64,000 nucleotides of DNA from Yamagishiella unicocca. Taxonomy: Eukaryota; Chlorophyta; Chlorophyceae; Chlamydomonadales; Volvocaceae. How positions within the stretch are numbered: position 1 is the stretch's first letter; every line of letters begins with the position of its first letter. The notes beneath the pieces were generated by a model, which saw nothing but the letters and a program-made list of their open reading frames with translations, did not search any database and was not told the origin of the DNA. This document shows, in pieces, positions 56,001 through 64,000 of the stretch. The position numbers were made by a program, and so were the translations under genes. The stretch is from positions 310,001 through 374,000 of the forward strand of contig BDSL01000070.1 in NCBI GenBank assembly GCA_003116995.1. Reading direction: 5' to 3'.

Positions 56001-59000
56001 CGAAACGGTGCGGTGCGGTGCGGTTTTCCAGTGCCTACTACATACCCGCAACGTATAACGCGGCGGCTCCTTTCAGCGTCCTCTGTGCGGGCGCAACATG
56101 AGCGAGTGCCTGGGTTGCTCATTGAACCGTCGATGCTGGCTTGAGTCCTTGGGCGGGATCGGTCTTTTGTGCGCAGCCGCTCACCGGCGATTCTGTTGTT
56201 GCCTTGCGTGCGCGATTGCTGTGCTGCTGCAGGTGCTGATTGTGGGCGGCACCCTCAACACGGGCTTGCCCCCTGCGGCGCCGGCGGCGGAGTTGTTCGA
56301 TCCGTGGAACCCCGCGCAGAACCTGGAGATCACGCAGCCCCCGGTCTTCAAGGCGGCAGCCGGCTTCAACTGGTGCGCTCCTGGTCGCCGTACGTTTTTG
56401 GCGTTGCGTCCGTGTGCGTCCGTGTGGCATGCTTCGTCAGATGCCCTCTGCAAAATAGACATCGTGCCCTGCTGTGCGTTCATGGATGCTGTTGGGTTCC
56501 CATCGGCCATGACGGCGCTGCCATGCGTGACCCCATGCACCCTGCGCGGTCCAGGTATATCTGACGCTGAGGGATGGGAACTAGGTCTCACGTTGTGGGA
56601 TGGGAACTAGGTCTCACGTTGTGGGATTGGAAATAGGTCTCTCGTTGTGGGATGGGAATTAGGTATAACGTTGTGGAATTGGAATCGCGGCACACCTCGC
56701 GGAGTTCGCATGAGGGTACTGCGGCGCCTCACGCCCCTCTCCTTGTAGGAGAGTGCTTCGGCGGTCTTTCCGTTAGGACAGGGTAGCTGCCCTTGGCCAG
56801 CGTCAGGCGCGGTCAGTGGATGTAACACCCACCACCCCACACACCCAACCCCATACACCGTTCTTGACCTCACGCAGGTACCCCTTCATGTCGCTACTGC
56901 CGCGCGGTAGGTCGGCCAGTGGGGGGGGTACAATTGAATCCGCGAATCTACGGCCGACAAACCAGTGGGGGGTTGTAAGTGCATTTGGAAGGAATGAAAC
57001 AGTCGGGGATAGGAGTCGGCATTGCGTGTGAGCCGGTAATGCGTGTGAGCCAGTCGTGGCCACGATGCCACACGGGGTAGGTCGATCAGGCGGAGGCAGT
57101 GCGGTCACGTACGGAAGCCAGCGCCAGGCTGCCGTGTTAGTTTGTGGAGGACGAGTTTTAGGGTTTTCGGGGCTTTGACGGGTTTTAGGTATTGCAGGAA
57201 GTCCCAACGGTGTGGCGGGTTCAGGAGCGTGCCCTCCCCGGAGCACGATGTACCTAGTGATTATGAAGATCGTTCAAACGTACTGCATTGAAAAGGAAAA
57301 TGCTCGTGTTTAGAGCGCAGAAGCGAATCGATTAGTGGCCGGAAGCGATTGGACGCGCTACCTGATGAAGATCTACTGCTGAGCCACTAACATGCACCGA
57401 ACGTTAACGGGCGCGGTCACCGCACTGTACGGCGGTGTCTACTTGAGCGCGGGGCCGTGAGGCCACCTGGACAGCCGCGGGCTCGGTGGGATGGGTTGGC
57501 CGCCGTTTATGGTCCATGTACGGCAGACAGGGTGGTGGGTACGGATACAGGGTACAGCATGGAGGCTCCGCCGTGTGCATGGAGGCTCCGCCGTACCGCC
57601 CGATCCCGCGCCTGGCCCCTGGCCCCTGACCTCATCCTCCACACTGCTTGACATGCCCTACCTGTAGTGGCCGCCGTAACGATAGGTTTGGTCTTAAGTG
57701 TGGTGGTCGCTCATGTCGTACAGGTGAGATCCTCTGGTGGGGAGATCGAGCCGGGAGCATCACCGACGGCAGCTTCAACGTGATCTTAGACCTCCCGAGC
57801 CTTCCGCGCGCCTTCTCGTAAGTGCACCACAACCTGCCAGCTGGGCGGCATAAGCCCCACGGCGCCACCACACACCCCCGTGCCCCCAAAGCAGGCACCA
57901 ACCACCTGGATCCCGTCGCCTTTCCCCACTCACGCCGACTAAGCTTGGTATCTGTCATTCGGGAAAGCCAACCCCACCAGCAGCCTGCCTCCTCGTAGCT
58001 AGGCTCCGCTCGAAGATGGAGGTCTGCCGTACGTGATGGCATGTTGGCATCGCCTTCGTCCGCATGCGTTGTGCGCCACAGTCCCCTTGCGGTCTGAGGC
58101 AGCCGGTCAGCCTCAGTCTGTAGGAGCCGCTCCCCGACCCTCAGGCTGGTGTGCCCGGCTTCCGGATGTTCGTTGTTGCTTGGGTGGTCGCAAAGCACTC
58201 AGCACCGACATGCTCAACCAGAGGCGCGAACCTCCTCGCCGCCTCCCGCCGACCCGTACGACAACGTGCCCTGTCCCCCTGCCGTACAGGTACCGCACCA
58301 TGTTCCCCTACACGGCCTCCGTCACGGCCACCGCGCATCGACCGGATGCCAACGGCGAGTACAACACACACTCCTTCATCATGTTTGGCGGAGCGGTGGG
58401 TGCCAGCTAGCTATCTGCCCCCTCGCGCGCTTGGCTGATTTGCTTGGCTCATTTGCTTGGCTGATTTGCTTGGCTGGTTTGCTTGTTCCTGCATGTCCTT
58501 TCCGCCTCGGTAGCATGCGTTGTGTCCCTGCCCCTGCCCATCCCTGCCAGTGCCCGGCCTCACCCCTGCCTGTCGATACCTTGGCGTAGGGTTTCCGGGC
58601 TTCCGTTGCCTATCTATTCGCGTCCCCGACCTGACAGGGTTGCGATTCATGCTGTTGATCCGCTGCTGCCCCCTTGCCCTCTCAGCCCACCGGCAGGAAC
58701 TTCTCCAAACCCGCCTGCCCCTTCAGCGCGCGGTTGGACTTTTGGTACTGCGGCACCACCCCCAGCGGCATCTGCATCAGCGAGTAGGTCCCCAAGCAGT
58801 CGGCTGCCTGTGGCCTGCCGCGGCTGTTGCCACCAGCCGTGCCACCATCCGTTCCGCCATCCATGCCACTATCCATGCCACCGTCACGCTATCATCCAGC
58901 ACTTATGTGGCTCTACCGGCCACCCGTTCCGCGCCATTGCCCGTCACTGATGCCCTGCCTCTGCCTCTCACGTGCCTGTATCCTCCCCTTCTTGCTTGTC

Positions 59001-62000
59001 CCAAACGGGTTTCCCTCCGTACACGGGTTTAGCTCGCAACCCCCCCTGCTTCCTCCCTTCCCCACGGGTGTGCTTCCCCCCTTCCCCCTGCTCGCGCCCG
59101 CACAAGTTTACCACCCTCTTGCTTGCATTTGTCATTGTCAGTTGGCTCATATGCCCTGGGTCGCATAACCTTGTGATTGTTGCTTGGGGCGGGTTCAAGT
59201 GGAAAGCAACCTTCGAACATGCCACTAAACGCCATTAATGCTACTGCGGTGCGCTCAGGTGGATTATCGAGGAGATGCCTGAACGCCGGGTCTCGGCCCA
59301 GTCGATAGGTGGGCTCCGAACCGCGCTGCTTTGCTGCCGCTGCTCCCCTGAGCTGCCTGTCTGTCGGGACACGCAGTGCTGCGGCTGCTCCCCTGACCTG
59401 CCTGTCGTTTTGGACGAGCAATGCTGTTGGCATTTCTCTCCGTGCCGTTCGTAAGTTCAATGCACGGTACGAATGGATCTCACCCTCCTCCTGTCCGCCG
59501 CCGCTGCTGCACCAAACCCGCAGTGCTGCCCAACGGCAGGATCGTTGTCCACGGCGGCGCACAAGTGAGGCCCAGTTATGTGCGACGTGACCCCGTGGGC
59601 GGTGTTCCGATGAGGGCAAGCATGCGTGACAGGGCGGTGTGCTGCGCGTGACTTGCTGGCTGCTCGCCGCTTTCTGGCAGCAGCACATTGCCATTCGAAC
59701 GCCCACTTTCTCGCCGCGCACTACCAATGAAACTTCTCGCCGCGCACTATTAATGAAACGTCAATTTCCCGGCCGCATGATTTAGGCTCAAAGCATTTAG
59801 CCTAAATATAAGCGCACGGAATCGCAGCGGTACGGCTCCGCCAACGGAAAGTAAGCGTTTCGGTCCATGAATTGCTTACTCACGCACGCGATGGCTGTTC
59901 ACCCCCCCCCCTCCCAGACTGGCCAGCATGCCCCTCGAAACGTATGTCCTAAACGGTTTTTCTTCGTACACGGGTCCTGCTTTTACCCCCCAGATTGGCC
60001 AGGCCGGCAACAGGTTTCCCTCGGGTCTGTACCTGGCGACCCAACCCGCGACCCGCGACTTCGTGTACGACCCGCTTGCGCCCCGGGGGCAGCGCTACAC
60101 GATGACGGGCTCGATAGGTAGGACGAAGCGAGCGAAGTGAAGCGCCTTACAGCTAGCGTAGCGCAGCAGCCCAATGTCATGATGTGAACCACGCTGCACT
60201 GGGCCTGGGTGTGTGGGACCATTGCCACTGACTGCTCAGTGCGACATCCAGCGCTTCGCCCGCCAGCCATCCAGCGGGGCTCAACCTGGCTCAATACACA
60301 AGAGGAATGCGGTTCGGAAGCCAGGTTGTCAACACTGCTTCTGCCCGGCGACCCCGTCCGCAGTAGTGCGCTACAGATTGCTGTTGTTGGTGGTGTTGCT
60401 GCTGCTGCTGCTGCCGTCGACGTTCTAGATCGTTATTGATGTTGTTGGTGTCGCTGCTGCTGACGCCGTTAGTTGCCGCCCCGTTGCCTCCGACGACGGC
60501 AGTTGTCATCCGGATATACCACTCCTCGGTATGCCTGGACGTGACCGGGAAGCTATTTTCGGCGGGCTGCGAGACCTGCGGCATGCCAGTGGTAAGGCGC
60601 TTGATGACCGACATCGTTGGCGCTGCGGCAAGCCCTCGGGCATTTTCGTAGCGGGTGTCGCAAGTAGCAGCAGGAGTGAGGGAGCGGGTCCAGGGGTGGG
60701 GATCAGGCTAGCACTGCCGCCATCATCACCACCTCCGACCCACATACTGTCACACGTGTGGGATGCCTAGTCCTCATGACTGTCACACGTGTGGGATGCC
60801 TAGTCCGCATGACTGTCACACGTGTGGGATGCCTAGTCCGCATGACTGTCACACGTGTGGGATGCCTAGTCCTCATGACTGTCACACGTGTGGGATGCCT
60901 AGTCCGCATGACTGTCACACGTGTGGGATGCCTAGCCTAAACGCGATACTTCCCACCCAACACCGGGACCTGACAGCCGTTGCTGGGGGTTGTACAGGGG
61001 GTGGCGCTAGGAGCTGCCATGATAATCCCGGCGGACGTGCTGTCCTTACGTGCGCTAGGAAGGAGAACGCTGCGCACGTGGCTGGACGGACCTAGCCCCC
61101 GCCTCCTCCCCTTGTCACGCGTCGTCCTCCGACAAACCTACCGAAGCCTGCAGCATGCGTGCACCCAAATACAGACGTTCCACACATGTTGTCGTGTCCT
61201 AGCACAGCCGACACGTTGCATCATTGGGACCAGGCAAAAAACGTTGTTTTTACGTTACCCTCCCCCCATGTGTCGCCCCATGCAATGCCGCAGCCGCCCG
61301 AAATCTCTCCCAACCCGGAAGGCGACCTTGAGAGGCGCCTGACGATGGGCACTCCCACTGAGATTGCGCCGGGAGTTGAACGTCCGGTCATCACCAGCGC
61401 ACCGAGTGTCGTCATCCGTGGCACGTAAGCGGCGGCCGCGGTTAGGCATGTCGCATCCCCCTCACATGGCACACGCGCCCACACACGCGCAGAACGCACG
61501 CACGCGGACAGAGCCCTCGCGGCGCACGAAGCGCTAGCCGCGCTAGTGGCGCTAATGGCGTAACGATCCAGGCGTTACCTAGTATGCACCGTAATATCAG
61601 CGTCAGCGATATCATTAATCATTTTCTCGTGTCGTACCGTACGGCACCCCGACGCAGCGCAAGCGGGACGTGTAGCTAGTCGAGTCCCGCCCCGTCGCGA
61701 CAGCAGTTTAATGTGTAGCGGGCAGCCGGTATGTATCTAGGGTGCCGTTAGTTTGCGCTGTTTCTTGTCGTCACGTGCTTGCATGACAGGGTAATGCAAG
61801 GTTGGCTGGCCTCAGTGAAGATGCGCTCGTTGTTGGCCCCTGGCCACAGCTTAACGGCCGCGCACCGATCGGCTTGGCGCTGTTCGCACGCACCCGATCG
61901 GCTTGCTCGACCACCGCCCCGCTGAGCGGCTTGCTTAGTGCCGTGCTCTCAACGGTCCTAACGCCTCAGCAGTTCGGCATCCGCTACTTCAGTGACCGAT

Positions 62001-62892
62001 GGCAGCGCTCGGGCTTCAAATAAATCCGCTACAAAGGAAATACTGGCGCTACGCAGCGGCCTGGCAATACCTCGCTCTCACCGGAATCTGGGAGGGCGGG
62101 CGGTTACTAGATGTCTGATGGGGTTCTTACTGCGTGCCGCGATCACAACGGCGGATAGACAGTCGCGATAGTGACAGTGAGGGCGGTAAGTCGATAATAC
62201 GCGGACTGATGGTACGGTGTGTCGTATTAATGTCCAAAAGCCGACCTTCTCCTACTGGGAAGCCCACGACTTTTGTGTCCCGGCAGCAACAGGCCTCGCA
62301 GGCAGCTGCACACGCACAGGGCACATCGCCTGCATCGACGTGCGTACCGCACAATGCGCCCGATCCATGCACCGACCTTGCAGGGAGTTTAACGTGTCGT
62401 ACACGTACGGCGGCAGTATCACCGGCGCTTCGTTCGTCGCGCCGTGCGCCACCACGCATTCGATCGACATGAACCAGCGAGTCGTCTTCTTGGTGGGTGT
62501 TTCGTTCGTTCGCGGTGCAGATCATTCGTCCCCTCTTCCCCCCGTTCGTACGCAGTCGCTAACGTACATCGGAGCGTAACCTAAATGTCCTCTGGTTTTA
62601 CTTTTTTAATGCATCCTCATCAAAGCTAGGTTCTTCCCCAATTCAGACTCGCTATTTGCCGACCCTCGAATGTCCTCTCAACCCCACCATAAATTCGATG
62701 CCTCTCTTGCTGCTCGGCCAGGTGGTTGTATCTAACGGCAATGGCGTCGTCAGGCTCAGAGCGCCACCCACGTCGCAGCCGGCCGTCGCGACTTACGGCG
62801 ACTACATGCTGTTCTTGTTGGGAGACGCTACCGCGAACGGCAATACCTACAGCGAGGGCCACTGGCTACGACTTGAGGAGGGCACTGCCTAG
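53021..62892 (+). CDS. Galactose/glyoxal oxidase-type copper radical oxidase with a Pro-rich hinge, about 701 residues, about 16 exons
   Basis: Exons: 53,021-53,188; 53,356-53,829; 54,553-54,681; about 54,981-55,133; 56,233-56,372; 56,878-56,906; 57,724-57,817; 58,290-58,395; 58,686-58,783; 59,259-59,308; 59,524-59,564; 59,994-60,117; 60,503-60,591; 61,294-61,424; 62,384-62,492; 62,722-62,892. All phases agree; only the fourth exon's left edge is uncertain. Residues 20-40 form a signal peptide or anchor. Residues about 77-160 are a PPSPPPKPP hinge typical of volvocine wall/matrix proteins. A kelch-like propeller follows (GGHTGNAVILDG, VLIVGGT, FGGA, VVHGGAQ), then a C-terminal Ig-like domain (RPVITSAPSVV ... 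GDYMLF). Radical-site and copper ligands match the family: C226 in HFCSG, Y299/300 in QYYDRAT, Y541-H542 in RIYHS, H634 in ATTHS. These enzymes oxidise alcohols or aldehydes outside the cell, making H2O2; substrate unknown. Confidence 0.88.
53437..53650 (+). repeat. Coding repeat for the PPSPPPKPP hinge
   Basis: cctcccccc(c/a)aaacccccatcg units of 24 nt in exon 2 of the copper oxidase. Because the unit is a multiple of three it keeps frame; the second plus-strand frame and the minus strand are open too. Confidence 0.85.
55815..55865 (-). repeat. 51-bp dispersed element, copy C
   Basis: Antisense to the copper oxidase, inside the intron before the exon at 56,233. Differs from copy A at about five positions and keeps TGTAACCGTTACA. 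Confidence 0.75.
56573..56682. repeat. 26-bp intronic repeat
   Basis: Four degenerate copies of gatgggaactaggtctcacg followed by ttgtgg, inside the intron after exon 56,233-56,372. Confidence 0.8.
58988..59040 (+). repeat. AAACGG dispersed element, diverged copy
   Basis: aaacgggtttccctccgtac then acgggtttagctcgcaaccc, in the intron before exon 59,259. Confidence 0.45.
59940..59993 (+). repeat. AAACGG dispersed element next to a splice acceptor
   Basis: aaacggtttttcttcgtaca then cgggtcctgcttttaccccc; the copy ends at the cag acceptor of exon 59,994-60,117. Confidence 0.55.
60746..60936. repeat. 33-bp intronic minisatellite with CACACGTGTG cores
   Basis: About 5.8 copies of a 33-bp unit containing tgtcacacgtgtgggatgcc, then tagtcc(g/t)catgac. 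It lies in the intron between exons 60,503-60,591 and 61,294-61,424. The unit is 11 codons, so frames on both strands stay open. Confidence 0.9.
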
Positions 62893-64000
62893 GCCCTCAC
62901 GGCCACTGCCTAGGCTCTTTCCGCTTGGCATATTTGGCGCACGCCACAGGTTTCCGCACGTTCAGAAGTCCAGGATCGTCCACACGGAGTATTTATAAAT
63001 CCAAAAATGTCTTGAGGAATGCCTTACTTGCATTTGGCTGTATGATTGGGGGGCGGGTACCGGTGCACCGGCGTATGCGTTCGGGCGGGTGCCAATTAGA
63101 GATTTTTAATCAACATACCGATCGATTATTGGGTGTGTGGGCACTATCGGGTGGCTTAAGCAGGAAGCGGCCTCCACCTTATTGCCCATCGACGAGGCCC
63201 ACGGCGGGCCACACCACACGTGTGGATGCTGTGCGAGCTGCTGAGTCGTCGTAGTCAACTGTCATCGGTTGGATTTCAAACAGCCGTGGTGAGGACTGAA
63301 TCCAAAAGCTGGTTACTTGTGGTGGGTTTTCCCATACACCCGGTCCATCTTTTGGCGCGTAGGGTAGAATCTCTTGGCGAAATTGGTGGGATACGAACTT
63401 GGTAGCCCTTGGGAAAAAACACCAAAATATTTGGTGTTTCTTGTATGACATCATTAACATCTCATGCATGGCGGATTTGGTAGATTGGTAAACCTTAACG
63501 GAATTGCCGAGTAACCATGCTGAATATCGGAATGTCCCGCCGAACCCACTGTCGTAATAGTACACGTTGGTGGTATCCCGCCGTCGTGTCCTCTTCGTAA
63601 GCTGTGATTTGCGTTGCAACTGCTACGTTCCTTGTCGTCCGTCGTACCTGCATCAAATAGCACCGGCTGCCGTTGTTTGTTGCTGCATCACTCAGCACGA
63701 GAAACCAGCGCAACCTGATACGGGAGGGACGTCCTAACTGCTGGATGATAGGATGTTGCGGGAGGACGTCGTGGTTCGGTCACACCACTGCGGCCGGCTT
63801 GTGGCTGAGGCTGGCTGGCTATAGCTGAGGTTTCTGGCTATAGCTGAGGGCCACAGGACAGTGTGCAGCGCCAGGTGCATGCTTGATGCTTTGCCTTACG
63901 TGTTACGTCGCTTAACCGCTCTCGCTCATTTCCTTCATCTTGTTCAGTGGTCCGCGATGCATATCATGGCTCCCCCGTTTGGTCCAGAGCCTGCTGGGAC
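62893..64000. other. 3' flank of the copper oxidase; no supported gene
   Basis: No motif-bearing frame is seen. A minus-strand frame (63,179-63,619, 146 codons) includes QRKSQLTKRTRRRDTTNVYY and could be an exon of an unseen gene, but it has no recognised domain. No TGTAA within 400 nt of the stop was noticed. Confidence 0.35.

Noticed and set aside
61970..62023. FGIRYFSDR segment as an extra exon of the copper oxidase
   Set aside because: It looked like the expected strand, but its phase does not fit, and 61,424 joins 62,384 exactly in phase to give RGTEFNVSYTYGGS.

Overview
The window looks like nuclear DNA of a volvocine green alga (Chlamydomonas/Volvox group); the species cannot be told from sequence alone. 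The signs are GC-rich DNA crowded with mini- and microsatellites, small exons with GT/AG introns, TGTAA poly(A) signals, a radical copper oxidase with a PPSPPPKPP hinge, and a CAP10-type (GT90) glycosyltransferase. There is no bacterial-style operon layout. Most long open frames are by-products of high GC or of repeats, so gene models here were built by joining exons whose splice phases agree.

Layout. (1) 1-19,993: a head-to-tail array of three diverged copies of a 5.8-7.8 kb unit, plus about 100 bp of a fourth. Each unit has a minus-strand Glu/Ser-rich open frame. It is intact in units 1 and 3 and rebuilt into three successive palindromes in unit 2, which also carries a 2.7 kb insertion. (2) 20.1-21.2 kb: a minus-strand LRR / coiled-coil / PD-(D/E)xK nuclease gene (Crinkler/RHS-like) with a frameshift, followed by a Cys-rich exon, a hairpin and a 53-bp minisatellite. 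(3) 24.4-28.5 kb: a plus-strand GT90 glycosyltransferase gene with at least 12 exons, one of only 8 nt, a triplicated exon and one in-frame TGA. (4) 28.7-37 kb: repeat-rich DNA with a malic-enzyme-like fragment in a Gly/Ala-rich minus-strand frame, a LINE remnant and an unidentified plus-strand open frame. (5) 37.2-41.8 kb: tRNA-Gln(UUG) and an unidentified multi-exon minus-strand gene whose intron holds a 38-copy, 20-bp satellite open in all six frames. (6) 42-49.5 kb: several minisatellites, degenerate tandem repeats, tRNA-Trp(CCA) and dispersed short repeats. (7) 49.6-51.5 kb: an apparently intact four-exon tyrosine recombinase on the minus strand. (8) 52.4 kb: a frameshifted LINE reverse-transcriptase remnant. 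(9) 53.0-62.9 kb: a roughly 16-exon galactose/glyoxal oxidase-type gene of about 701 residues with the copper-radical residues present.

The two best-supported enzymes both belong to secretory or cell-surface chemistry: GT90 in the ER/Golgi, and a copper oxidase carried on a wall-type Pro-rich hinge. Nothing shows that they are functionally linked. The rest is dominated by repeat and mobile-element turnover.
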